Below are positions 1-7,341 of a DNA stretch of 11,801 bases, piece after piece. Source of the DNA: CAYGBW01 sp964348185 (GTDB taxonomy: Bacteria; Desulfobacterota; BSN033; WVXP01); contig CAYGBW010000041.1 in NCBI GenBank assembly GCA_964348185.1, forward strand, positions 1 through 11,801, read 5' to 3'. Within the stretch, counting starts at the first letter, position 1, and the number at the start of each line of letters is the position of its first letter. The notes under the pieces were generated by a model. That model saw only the letters and a list, made by a program, of their open reading frames with translations. It had not been told where the DNA came from and made no database searches. A program made the translations under genes and the position numbers.

Positions 1-20
1 ACGCCCCCTTTCGCTCTCTG

Positions 21-154
21 TACGGAGTTTTTGACCCGTTCTAAGGGCTCGGTCGTTCGATCTTCCGAACTCGGCCTGGCGGCCTCAGACAACGGAATCT
101 CGCCCCTTCGGGGACACTCCCTTCGCCAAGACGGGTAGCCCCAAAAACTCCGTA
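21..154. repeat. 134-bp imperfect inverted repeat with internal hairpins
   Basis: The arms TACGGAGTTTTTG (21-33) and CAAAAACTCCGTA (142-154) are perfect 13-bp reverse complements. Pairing continues inward: ACCCGTTCT (34-42) with AGACGGGT (129-136) with one bulged T, after a 5-nt bulge at 137-141, then AAGGG (43-47) with CCCTT (119-123). Inside are two small hairpins, GTTCG/CGAAC (55-59/66-70) and CCCC/GGGG around TTC (103-106/110-113). It lies past the trkH stop, with no ORF of its own that I can support. A MITE-like or structured intergenic repeat is an inference; copy number cannot be seen here. There is no clear U-tract, so it is not a textbook terminator. Confidence 0.6.
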
Positions 155-164
155 ATGTTCGCTC

Positions 165-206
165 CAGGGACATTTTTCAGTGACGACGAATTAGGTCGTG
201 TCCCTG
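165..206 (-). repeat. REP-like stem-loop just past the trkH stop
   Basis: CAGGGACA (165-172) and TGTCCCTG (199-206) are 8-bp reverse complements. An inner pair, ACGAC (183-187) and GTCGT (195-199), can form a second stem inside, sharing base 199. Read along the trkH transcript, the structure starts three bases after the stop codon. It has no 3' U-run. The GGGACA...TGTCCC palindrome resembles REP elements associated with Y1 (RAYT) transposases, from memory only. It could also act as an mRNA 3'-end stabiliser. Confidence 0.4.
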
Positions 207-208
207 AC

Positions 209-1654
209 TCACTTCTTCCAGAATTCCGGGACCAACAGGACGATCACCGTGTAGAGTTCAAGCCTACCAATAAGCATGCAGAAGATAAGAACCCACTTGC
301 CGACCAGTGGAATCGAGCGATAGTTGTCCAGGGGACCGACCGCGCCCAGTCCGGGTCCAATATTGTTGATCGTGGCTGCCACCGAGACAAAGGCTGTGAT
401 GATATCGAGCCCGAGCAAGGCCATGGTGACCGAGGCCAGCACAAAAACCAGCATGAAGAGGAAGAAAAACCCCCAAACCGACGCCATGACCGTTTCAGGC
501 ACGGCCTTTCCCCCAAGCCGAATCGGGATAATCCCGTGGGGATGAATCAGCCGGAACAACTCTCTCCGGCCCTGCTTCAAAAGGAGAAGAATCCGCATAC
601 ATTTCATGCCCCCCCCTGTAGACCCGGCCGAGCCTCCAATGAACATGAGAATGACGAGGATGTATTGGGCAAAGGAAGGCCAGGTTTCAAAGTCGGCGGT
701 TGTGTAGCCCGTGGTTGTCATGAGGGAGGTCACCTGAAAGGCGGCGTATCGAAAGGCTTTAGCCAGGGTCTCATAGGTCTCAACCCGCAGGATCAGGGTG
801 ACGAGAAGCACAGCCCCCGCGAGGGTCAACCCGTAGAATCGAAACTCATTGTTTCGATAGAAGGCCCGGAGATTGCCCGTCAGGGCCTGGTAGTGGAGAG
901 CGAAGTTGGTTCCTGCTAGAATCATGAAGACCGTTACGACCCCATCGAAATAGGCCTTGTCATAGGCGCCGATACTGATGTTTCGGGTGGAAAAACCCCC
1001 TGTTGCCATGGTTCCGAAGGTATGGCAGAGAGCCTCGAAAAGGTTCATCCCTCCCGCCATCAAGAAAACCGTCTCGACCCCAGAGATGAGCATGTAGACC
1101 TGCCAGAGGATCTTGGCGGTCTCAGCGACCCGCGGTCTCAACTTGTCAGCCACAGGTCCCGGGACTTCGGCCTTGAACAGTTGCATCCCCCCCACACCCA
1201 GGAGGGGAAGAATGGCGATGGAGAGAACAATGATCCCCATACCACCCAGCCAGTGGGTCAGACTTCGCCAGAACAGGATGCCCCGGGGCACCCCCTCCAT
1301 GGCTGCAAGCACTGTGGCTCCCGTCGTGGTGAAGCCAGACATGGACTCAAAATAGGCCTCCGCAAAACTCGAGAAAACGCCGGAGAACATGTAGGGAAGG
1401 GAGCCAAAAAAGGCCGCAAGAATCCATCCAAGCGTAACAATGGCAAACCCTTCCCGGTGGGAGATCTCCTGGACCATCCTTCGAAAGAGAAGGGCAAGAA
1501 AGCCCCCCGCTGCGCTGGTGATTGCTGCCGACAGGGCCAGGGCCCAGAGATCACCGTCTCCGTAGTACAGGGAAAAAAGGAGGGGAAAAATCATCGTGAG
1601 ACCGAGGAAGAAAATCAAGGCTCCCAGGATCCGGAAGATCAATCCAAAGCGCAT
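209..1654 (-). CDS. trkH: Trk potassium uptake system, channel subunit TrkH
   Basis: Integral membrane subunit of the Trk K+ uptake system; it conducts K+ across the inner membrane under control of TrkA. The 481 residues are hydrophobic throughout and show the four pore-loop repeats of the TrkH/KtrB family: TTTGAT (109-114), ATGGFS (217-222), TTGYT (314-318) and NNIGPG (430-435), each carrying the selectivity-filter glycine. The glycine-rich GGSAGSTGGGMK (340-351) matches the intramembrane gate loop of the third repeat. Length and the start MRFGLIFRILG are normal for TrkH. Its ATG shares one base with the trkA stop (TGATG), so the two are likely translationally coupled and made in matched amounts. 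It is the last gene of the run. KtrB is the close alternative, but a two-domain TrkA as partner favours TrkH. Confidence 0.95.
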   Translation of the reverse strand: MRFGLIFRILGALIFFLGLTMIFPLLFSLYYGDGDLWALALSAAITSAAGGFLALLFRRMVQEISHREGFAIVTLGWILAAFFGSLPYMFSGVFSSFAEAYFESMSGFTTTGATVLAAMEGVPRGILFWRSLTHWLGGMGIIVLSIAILPLLGVGGMQLFKAEVPGPVADKLRPRVAETAKILWQVYMLISGVETVFLMAGGMNLFEALCHTFGTMATGGFSTRNISIGAYDKAYFDGVVTVFMILAGTNFALHYQALTGNLRAFYRNNEFRFYGLTLAGAVLLVTLILRVETYETLAKAFRYAAFQVTSLMTTTGYTTADFETWPSFAQYILVILMFIGGSAGSTGGGMKCMRILLLLKQGRRELFRLIHPHGIIPIRLGGKAVPETVMASVWGFFFLFMLVFVLASVTMALLGLDIITAFVSVAATINNIGPGLGAVGPLDNYRSIPLVGKWVLIFCMLIGRLELYTVIVLLVPEFWKK

Positions 1655-3027
1655 CAGAAATACTCCAACTTGACCATCAGCGTCTTTTCTACCTTGGGAA
1701 TGGCTGACTGGAGGGTGAAAATGACGACCCTGTCGTCTGGGAGGATGACGTCCTCGCCCCCAGGGATAATGACATCTCCACCCCGCACGACCGCACCGAT
1801 AAGGGCTCCTTTTGGGAATTTCAGCGCCTTGATGGGCCGGTTCACAATATCCGAGGTCTCCAGGGCCACGGTCTCAATAACCTCAGCATCTTCTTCCCTC
1901 AGGGTCGCTACGGAAAGGACCTTTCCCTTCCTGATGTAATGCATGATTCTCCCGATCGCCGATAGGCGGGGGCTCACCACAGCATCGATCCCGATGGCCG
2001 GGAGAATCGACAGGTAATGGAGGTGTCTGACCAGGGTGATTGTCCTTTTCGCGCCCAGTCGTTTGGCAAGGAGGGATGCCAGAATGTTGGCGTCCTCATC
2101 GTCTGAAACCGAAATGAAAAAATCGGCCTCTTCAATTCCCTCCTCCTTGAGGAGGTCCTGATCGGTTATGTCTCCTTGAAGGATCAGCACCTTCCCCAGG
2201 CTCTCGGCCATCCCCTGGCACCTTTCCGCGTCCTTTTCGACCACTCGGACAGCGATTCCCCTGTCCTGAATCTGCCGCGCCACCTCAAAACCGATATGAC
2301 TCCCCCCGGCGACAAAGACCCGCCTGATAGGCTCCTCCTTCTTTCTGAGATAGGCCAGGGCCTCTCTGACGGAATGCCGGTCCACCACGGCATAGAGAAT
2401 ATCCCCCACGAATACGGTTTCGTCTCCGTCGGGGATGATGATCTGGTCATCTCTGGAAATGGCGACGATCAGAACCTTAAGATCAGGAAACTGGGACCGG
2501 ACCGCTTGCAGTTCCCTAAGCTTTTTGCCCATGACGTAGCTGTCTCCGTCGATCTTGACACCGATGAGCTCCACCCTCCCCTCTGCAAATTCAGCAAAGT
2601 CGGCAGCGCCTGGATTCTCAACGAGTCTCACAATCGTCTTGGCGGTTTCCAATTCCGGGTTGATACAGAGATCGATATCGAGATGGTCCTCGTCAAAAAT
2701 CCGGGTCTCCCGTGTGTACTCGAGATTGCGGATGCGGGCGATCCGTTTGGGAATCTTGGATTGGGTCCCTGCAATGAGACAGGCGACCATGTTGATCTCA
2801 TCACTGTCTGTGGCTGCGATCACGATTTCCGCCTCTTCGATCCCCGCCTGCTTGAGGACACCCGGGCTGCTGCCCTTGCCGAGCAGGCCCTTAGCATCGA
2901 GAGTCTCATCGATGTGTCGAATCTTTTCAAGGTTATGATCGACAACCACCACATCATGGCCTTCCTTCGACAGCTTTTTGGCCAGATTGTATCCCACTTC
3001 ACCAGCTCCAATGATAATGATTTTCAT
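1654..3027 (-). CDS. trkA: Trk system K+ transporter regulatory subunit TrkA (double RCK domain)
   Basis: Cytosolic NAD(H)/nucleotide-binding subunit that assembles on TrkH and gates it. The 457 residues hold two tandem RCK units. The first Rossmann fold has GAGEVG (7-12) with an acidic residue ending strand 2 (D30), followed by a TrkA_C-type domain at about 145-225. The second has AGGSHIG (240-246) with E264, and a second TrkA_C domain at about 375-455. Length matches E. coli-type TrkA; KtrA has only one unit. A purine-rich stretch (AAGGGAG) just before the ATG serves as ribosome binding site. A 38-nt gap separates it from the rlpA-like gene upstream and it overlaps trkH by one base. No substitution in the glycine motifs suggests loss of function. 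Confidence 0.95.
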   Translation of the reverse strand: MKIIIIGAGEVGYNLAKKLSKEGHDVVVVDHNLEKIRHIDETLDAKGLLGKGSSPGVLKQAGIEEAEIVIAATDSDEINMVACLIAGTQSKIPKRIARIRNLEYTRETRIFDEDHLDIDLCINPELETAKTIVRLVENPGAADFAEFAEGRVELIGVKIDGDSYVMGKKLRELQAVRSQFPDLKVLIVAISRDDQIIIPDGDETVFVGDILYAVVDRHSVREALAYLRKKEEPIRRVFVAGGSHIGFEVARQIQDRGIAVRVVEKDAERCQGMAESLGKVLILQGDITDQDLLKEEGIEEADFFISVSDDEDANILASLLAKRLGAKRTITLVRHLHYLSILPAIGIDAVVSPRLSAIGRIMHYIRKGKVLSVATLREEDAEVIETVALETSDIVNRPIKALKFPKGALIGAVVRGGDVIIPGGEDVILPDDRVVIFTLQSAIPKVEKTLMVKLEYF

Positions 3028-3065
3028 GGCTCCCTTCCCTTTGAAATCCTCTCACCAGACGTGCG

Positions 3066-3737
3066 TCATCGAGAGGTGATCAGAACCGAATGGCCAAGAG
3101 ACACGAGTCTTTCGGCCATACGGTAGGCCTTCTCCCTGGTGCCAAATCTCCCAACCCGAACCCGATAGTAGTTGCCTCGGTCGGTCTCAAGAACGGTCAT
3201 ATAGGCCTCCTCAAAGACCCTTTGCAATTGCTTGAGGAGACGCTCTGCGTTTTGCCTGTCCCTAAACGAGCCGACCTGGACCGTGTAGACTGGGGTTTCG
3301 TCGCGAGGTGGTTCTGCGATGCCAAGGGCCACCACTTCAACCCGGGCCGTTCCTTTTTCAACCATACCGATGACCCGAGCCGCCGCATAGGAGAGGTCGA
3401 TAATTCTGCCCTTGACAAAGGGCCCCCGATCGTTGATTCTGACCTCCACGGACCGGTGGTTTTCCAGATTGGTTATCACCGCTTTTGTCCCCAGAGGGAG
3501 CGTCTTGTGAGCGGCGGTCAGCTCATACATGTCATAGATTTCGCCACTGGCCGTTGGGTTTCCGTGAAATCTCCCGCCGTACCACGACGCAATTCCCCGT
3601 TGAGCGTAGTTGGATTTTTTGCGCTCCGGAACCGAGCTGATGGGCTCCTTTCGCACCGGTCCGAGGGGACCGACACAGGACAGCACAAGCAAGGTGGAGC
3701 CCAGAAGGAAGGCTAACCCATATCTTCCAATGGTCAT
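3066..3737 (-). CDS. rlpA: RlpA-like septal ring lytic transglycosylase lipoprotein with SPOR domain
   Basis: The 223-residue protein starts with a hydrophobic segment and a lipobox-like LVLSC, with Cys21 as the probable lipidation site, so it is likely anchored in the outer membrane. Residues 46-138 form the RlpA double-psi beta-barrel: ASWYG (50-54), TASGE (62-66) and INDRGPF (101-107), whose Asp103 fits the catalytic aspartate of active RlpA. Residues about 149-222 form a SPOR domain (YTVQVGSF...YRVRVGRF) that binds peptidoglycan stripped of peptide side chains, usually at the division septum. Known RlpA proteins cleave such naked glycan strands. The ATG overlaps the radical SAM stop by four bases (ATGA). 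The family call is firm; enzymatic activity is inferred, since E. coli RlpA shows none. Confidence 0.9.
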   Translation of the reverse strand: MTIGRYGLAFLLGSTLLVLSCVGPLGPVRKEPISSVPERKKSNYAQRGIASWYGGRFHGNPTASGEIYDMYELTAAHKTLPLGTKAVITNLENHRSVEVRINDRGPFVKGRIIDLSYAAARVIGMVEKGTARVEVVALGIAEPPRDETPVYTVQVGSFRDRQNAERLLKQLQRVFEEAYMTVLETDRGNYYRVRVGRFGTREKAYRMAERLVSLGHSVLITSR

Positions 3738-4849
3738 CGGCTCTTTGGAATCTCATCTCCTAGGCGATGAGGCCCCTTCGGATCCTTCCTGGAAAGCACG
3801 AGAGACCCTCTGTCGTTTTCCAACAGGAGCCTTCCCCTGGGAATCTCAGGATCCGAAACGATTTCAATAGACTCCAATCCATAAGCATTCTTCAACCGGG
3901 CCAGATTCCCCTTCCTCTGTCCCGTGAAGTTTGACAGGTCACCCGGGGCGAGGTGGAATCGGACCTTGTGACGATTTCCATTCCCACCCTCTTCCAGCAA
4001 CCTGCATGCCATCCCATAGAAGATGGCAGACTCCACAAGGGATCGGAATGCAGGGTGGTAAGGGCCTGCCAGGACCGTGCCAGAGGCCCCAAGCCTGGGC
4101 GTCACCTGAAGGCCCACCCGAATCACAGGGATTTGGGCCTGATCGAACATTTCCAAGGCCTCTTTTGCCCTTCGAACTGCCTCCTCCAGTGAAAGGGGCG
4201 TGTACAACCCTCGCTGGTAGAGCCTCTCCAGAGGCGATCCCTTTAACACCAGAAGGGGATAGATCCTGACAAAATCCGGAGCAAGATCGATGACCCGGCG
4301 AACGGTCGTGAGAAAGAGATCCCTGTCCTCCCCCGGCAGACCGAGCATGATCTGAATGCCCACCTCAAATCCCATCGACCTGACCAGTCGGACACTCTCA
4401 CAAACATCTCGATGCGTATGGCCCCGTCCGCAGCTCCACAGGATCTCATCCACCATGGACTGAGCCCCCACTTCCACGGTCTCCACGCCGAATGTCCGAA
4501 GGAGATCCAACCCCTCTCGGTCAACTGCATCAGGCCGTGTCGACACGCGAATGGCATCAATCGATTCCCGGTTGATGAATGGGTGAACCCACTGGAGAAG
4601 CGCCTTCTGGTCTTCCCGGGGAAGGGCCGTAAAAGTCCCCCCATAAAAGGCCACCTCTTTTCGCTGAGGGCGACCTTCAACGGTCCGAAGAAATGAGACA
4701 ATTCTCTCCTCAACCTCAGTCCCCGATGGCATCCCCCGGGTCCGGTCAGTGGTCATCTCTTGGTTACAGAACACGCACCGATGGGGACATCCCTGATGGG
4801 TGACAAAGATAGGAATGATGAGTCGTCTGGCCAAACCGAAACTTTTCAT
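3734..4849 (-). CDS. Elp3-like radical SAM protein of unknown substrate
   Basis: 371 residues with a radical SAM core. The cluster motif CPHRCVFC supplies Cys21, Cys25 and Cys28 (CX3CX2C) for the [4Fe-4S] cluster. Other core motifs follow in order: FYGGTF (68-73), the glycine-rich SAM contact; STRPD (103-107); VEVGAQS (125-131); and GLPGE (170-174). These match the Elp3/oxygen-independent coproporphyrinogen oxidase branch. There is no GNAT acetyltransferase domain, so it is not a full Elp3. The C-terminal third (about 250-371) has no domain I recognise and may set the substrate. The start overlaps rnc by four bases and the stop overlaps the rlpA-like gene by four bases. The E. coli YhcC-like group is the nearest named comparison, not proven. 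Function is unknown; a role in RNA modification is only suggested by neighbours. Confidence 0.85.
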   Translation of the reverse strand: MKSFGLARRLIIPIFVTHQGCPHRCVFCNQEMTTDRTRGMPSGTEVEERIVSFLRTVEGRPQRKEVAFYGGTFTALPREDQKALLQWVHPFINRESIDAIRVSTRPDAVDREGLDLLRTFGVETVEVGAQSMVDEILWSCGRGHTHRDVCESVRLVRSMGFEVGIQIMLGLPGEDRDLFLTTVRRVIDLAPDFVRIYPLLVLKGSPLERLYQRGLYTPLSLEEAVRRAKEALEMFDQAQIPVIRVGLQVTPRLGASGTVLAGPYHPAFRSLVESAIFYGMACRLLEEGGNGNRHKVRFHLAPGDLSNFTGQRKGNLARLKNAYGLESIEIVSDPEIPRGRLLLENDRGSLVLSRKDPKGPHRLGDEIPKSR

Positions 4850-5568
4850 TTTCCTCTGCTCATCAACCTTCCCAATGCCTCTTCTGCTGCCTCCTGTTCC
4901 GCTTCTTTTTTGGTCTTCCCCTCTCCGTGGCCCATGGCCACACCCTGGATTGAAACAGAGACGCGAAACTGCTTTTCGTGATCAGGCCCCGACACGCTCA
5001 CGACAGCATAGCGGGGGACCGTCTGGTACCGGTTCTGCGTCTGCTCCTGAAGGATACTCTTGAAGTTCTGCCGCGCAGTTTTCTGCCCCAATTCTGTCAG
5101 AACCTCAGAGAAATGGAGGTGCAGTATCCGGGAGGCATCCTCGTACCCACCGTCAAGATACACAGCCCCCAGGACAGCCTCATAGCAGTTCGCCAGAATC
5201 GAGGTTTTTTCTCTCCCCCCGGTCTGTTCCTCCCCTTTCCCCAGAAGAATGAACCGGCCCAACCCCAGGCGTTTTGAAACCCGTGCCAGGGCTTTCTCGT
5301 TGACGACCAGGGCCCGAATCCGGGTAAGCTCACCCTCGGATAGATCGAAGAACCGCTCCATGACCAGATGACTCATCGCGAGATTCAAGACAGCGTCTCC
5401 CAAGAACTCGAACCGCTCGTTGTCAAAGGGCTCGTTTTGAAGGTTCTCGTGTGTATACGATTTGTGGGTGAGGGCCTGGACCAGAAGATCAGCATTCCGG
5501 AATCGGTATGTCAGAATGGCTTGAAGGGATTCCAGCCATTCCCGAGTCTCTTTCTCCGAAGGATCCAT
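4846..5568 (-). CDS. rnc: Ribonuclease III
   Basis: Double-stranded-RNA endonuclease that processes rRNA precursors and structured mRNAs in the cytosol. The 240 residues have the usual two domains. The nuclease domain (about 10-160) carries the signature NERFEFLGDAVL (50-61), giving E51, E54 and D58 as counterparts of E. coli E38, E41 and D45. The second metal site, SILANCYEA, has E130 (E. coli E117) but N127 where E. coli has D114. The dsRNA-binding domain spans about 167-237. An in-frame TAG four codons upstream makes this ATG the first possible start. No Shine-Dalgarno sequence precedes it; a promoter-like sequence ends six bases upstream. It heads the run rnc-rSAM-rlpA-trkA-trkH, with a 4-nt overlap into the next gene. 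Confidence 0.95.
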   Translation of the reverse strand: MDPSEKETREWLESLQAILTYRFRNADLLVQALTHKSYTHENLQNEPFDNERFEFLGDAVLNLAMSHLVMERFFDLSEGELTRIRALVVNEKALARVSKRLGLGRFILLGKGEEQTGGREKTSILANCYEAVLGAVYLDGGYEDASRILHLHFSEVLTELGQKTARQNFKSILQEQTQNRYQTVPRYAVVSVSGPDHEKQFRVSVSIQGVAMGHGEGKTKKEAEQEAAEEALGRLMSRGK

Positions 5569-5574
5569 GCAATC

Positions 5575-5602
5575 AATCTACTATAACCACCGGCCAGGTC
5601 AA
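5575..5602 (-). promoter_or_regulatory. Candidate sigma-70 promoter for the rnc operon, giving a leaderless mRNA
   Basis: On the minus strand, TTGACC (5597-5602; five of six matches to TTGACA) and TAGATT (5575-5580; four of six matches to TATAAT) are 16 nt apart. Six bases separate the -10 box from the rnc ATG, so transcription starting about seven bases past the -10 would begin at or next to the start codon. The absence of a Shine-Dalgarno sequence fits this. The -10 match is only fair, and the prediction rests on sequence alone. Confidence 0.35.
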
Positions 5603-5624
5603 GTCCATTCGACGTCGGGGTTCA

Positions 5625-5690
5625 ACCATCGGCGGTCAGCTGTCGGTTGTTCCTCCTGATTCTATTGAGGGCTGATAGCCGACCCCTCAC
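5625..5690. repeat. Degenerate TCAGC-type intergenic repeat with a hairpin, between mtaB and rnc
   Basis: The 129-nt mtaB-rnc gap holds CGGTCAGCTGTCGGTT and GGGCTGATAGCCGACC, variants of the same TCAGC/GCTGA theme. TGAGGG (5666-5671) and CCCTCA (5684-5689) can pair as a 6-bp stem nine bases past the mtaB stop. There is no U-run after it, so terminator function is doubtful. Similar TCAGC-rich sequence recurs at about 8205-8260 in this window. Confidence 0.4.
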
Positions 5691-5697
5691 CGCTGTT

Positions 5698-7008
5698 TCA
5701 TATTCTCCTCCCAAAGACTTTCTGCCCTCTCACCTCGGTGATCTCGACCTCGATCTCTCCGGAGGAGTAGGTACCCTCCGGCTTGATCCAGACAGGGATA
5801 TAGTTCCTGGACACCCCCTTCCGCCACCCCTCATCGTCTACCGTGGTGTCCTCCTCCACAATCCTCACCCTCTGGTGGAGAAACCGCCTGTAGAATGCCT
5901 CGCGCTTTTTTTGCCCCAGTTCTCGGAGAATCCTGCACCGCCTGCGGATTTCATCCCCTCTCACCTTTTGGGAAAAGTCGAAGGCAGCAGTCCCAGGGCG
6001 GGGGGAAAAGGGAAAAACGTGAAGATAGGCCACGGGAAGTTCCGCTACGAGATCGACGGTGTTTCGAAAATGCCTCTCCCCCTCCCCAGGAAAACCTCCA
6101 ATCACGTCGAGGCCGATGGAGACAGACGGGACCCTGTCGGCGGCTTCAGCCACCAGTCTCCGGAATGTCTCCCGGTTATACCCTCGATTCATGCGGGACA
6201 GAATCTCATCGTCTCCGCTCTGGAGGGGAATGTGGAGGTGGGGACAAATCCTCTCCGAAGACGCGATGGCCGAAAGGAGGGGTTCAGTGAAATCGGTGGG
6301 CTCAACAGAACTCAGCCTGATCCGGGGAGGCAGGTCAGGGGCTCCCTCAAGGAGCTCGACCAATTCAGCCAGAGACGTGGGAGGAGAAAGGTCCAGACCG
6401 TAGGCTCCCAGATGGACTCCTGTGAGGACGACCTCCGCGTAACCCGCCCTTTTCAGCTGGGCAAGGTGCTCCAGAGTCTTCTCTGGGGGAAGGCTACGGC
6501 TCCTCCCTCTGGCCCGAGGGACGATGCAGTAGCTGCACCTCCCATTGCAACCCTCCTGAATCTTGAAAAAGGCCCGGCAATGACCGGAAAAGCCTCCAAT
6601 CCGAAAGTCCTCCAAAGGGCCATTCTCTAACGGTGGGACTCGAACGATCGGGTTTCTTTTCCCAATCAAATGAGAGACGAGAGAGGCAACGTCCCCCTTG
6701 GCCTGGTTCCCCAATACGGCTGAGACACCCTCCACGGCGCTGACTTCCTGGGGAAACACTTGGGCATAACATCCCGTGGCAATGACGACAGCTTCAGGAT
6801 TCAGACGATGGGCCCGTCGCATCAGTTGGCGAGACTCGAAGTCCGACTTCCCTGTGACCGTGCATGTATTGACGATGTAGACATCGGCTTTCTCACCAAA
6901 GGGAACCTCCCGAAACCCCAATCCTCCCAGTCTTTCCCGCATGACTTCCGAATCGAACTGATTGACCTTGCACCCAAGGGTAGCGATCGCAATGCGTATG
7001 TCCTTCAT
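5698..7008 (-). CDS. mtaB: tRNA t6A37 methylthiotransferase MtaB (radical SAM)
   Basis: Converts t6A to ms2t6A at position 37 of tRNAs reading ANN codons, using two [4Fe-4S] clusters. With the start chosen at 7008 the protein has 436 residues in three parts. The N-terminal MTTase domain has GCKVNQ, NTCTVT and TGCYAQ, with Cys13, Cys49 and Cys80. The radical SAM core has CNGRCSYC, with Cys154, Cys158 and Cys161. A TRAM-like RNA-binding tail lies at about 370-436. The LGCKVNQFDSE opening and the C-terminal features fit MtaB rather than MiaB or RimO. The frame is open to 7071, which would add 21 residues, but the MTTase family begins just before LGCKVNQ, so I prefer the internal Met at 7008; a weak GGG/AGG lies upstream of it. 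It is separated from rnc by 129 nt. Confidence 0.92.
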   Translation of the reverse strand: MKDIRIAIATLGCKVNQFDSEVMRERLGGLGFREVPFGEKADVYIVNTCTVTGKSDFESRQLMRRAHRLNPEAVVIATGCYAQVFPQEVSAVEGVSAVLGNQAKGDVASLVSHLIGKRNPIVRVPPLENGPLEDFRIGGFSGHCRAFFKIQEGCNGRCSYCIVPRARGRSRSLPPEKTLEHLAQLKRAGYAEVVLTGVHLGAYGLDLSPPTSLAELVELLEGAPDLPPRIRLSSVEPTDFTEPLLSAIASSERICPHLHIPLQSGDDEILSRMNRGYNRETFRRLVAEAADRVPSVSIGLDVIGGFPGEGERHFRNTVDLVAELPVAYLHVFPFSPRPGTAAFDFSQKVRGDEIRRRCRILRELGQKKREAFYRRFLHQRVRIVEEDTTVDDEGWRKGVSRNYIPVWIKPEGTYSSGEIEVEITEVRGQKVFGRRI

Positions 7009-7040
7009 TCCTATGCGCCCTAGCTCAGTGATTAGTTTTT

Positions 7041-7303
7041 GCCGCAGACCCACGCAGACTCCCGCGGACATTTTGGTCGGCCGACTTGGCCGAACAAAAA
7101 GTGCAATCGCTTCGCGATATGAATCAGCCTATAAACATCTTAGACCCATGGGTTATGGAATTGGTTCCCTGTCAACTGTTATTCCTACCAATGAAAAGAT
7201 GAATTGACATATATTTGAGCTGCCCGCAGGGCGAGTGGTTTTTCCCTGGCCAGTGTCGGCCAGGGAAAAGATCTATCTGCGTGTGTCCGCGTGGGTCTGC
7301 GGC
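7041..7303. repeat. 263-bp non-coding segment bounded by 21-bp imperfect inverted repeats
   Basis: The sequence at 7041-7061 and the reverse complement of 7283-7303 match at 19 of 21 positions, including the perfect 15-mer GCCGCAGACCCACGC / GCGTGGGTCTGCGGC. Between the arms are several dyads: TTTTGGTCGGCC/GGCCGAACAAAA (7071-7082/7088-7099, one mismatch), ATCGC/GCGAT (7106-7118), GCCC/GGGC (7222-7232) and a perfect 12-bp stem TTTTCCCTGGCC/GGCCAGGGAAAA (7240-7251/7258-7269). No ORF is credible. It may be one MITE-like element, or two copies of a dispersed TCTGCG-type repeat in opposite orientation. Confidence 0.5.
7240..7269. repeat. Perfect 12-bp stem hairpin
   Basis: TTTTCCCTGGCC (7240-7251) pairs fully with GGCCAGGGAAAA (7258-7269) across the 6-nt loop AGTGTC. 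In both directions the stem is preceded by T and followed by A, so neither strand gives a U-tract after the stem. It is a strong structure but not a standard intrinsic terminator. It sits inside the repeat-bounded segment between UPF0280 and mtaB. Confidence 0.6.
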
Positions 7304-7341
7304 TAATTGATTCCAAGAGATTTCGAGTCTCGGATTTGGTT

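Noticed and set aside
155..919. Long plus-strand open frame opposite the trkH 3' half
   Set aside because: Lies wholly antisense to well-supported trkH, has a low-complexity charged composition and no recognisable domain.
1022..1939. 305-codon plus-strand open frame opposite trkH/trkA
   Set aside because: Antisense shadow of two firm genes; the translation is hydrophilic low-complexity sequence with no motif.
2176..3126. 316-codon plus-strand open frame opposite trkA
   Set aside because: Mirror of trkA codon structure; no family resemblance and no ribosome binding site noted.
5647..6630. 327-codon plus-strand open frame opposite mtaB
   Set aside because: Antisense to MtaB, whose cysteine motifs are clear; translation is proline/arginine-rich without domains.
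7018..7036. tRNA-like string CCTAGCTCAGTGATTAG
   Set aside because: Only a D-arm-like fragment; no anticodon or T-arm can be folded around it on either strand.
7009..7071. Upstream extension of MtaB by 21 residues
   Set aside because: The extra segment overlaps the inverted-repeat arm at 7041-7061, and MTTase proteins begin just before LGCKVNQ.
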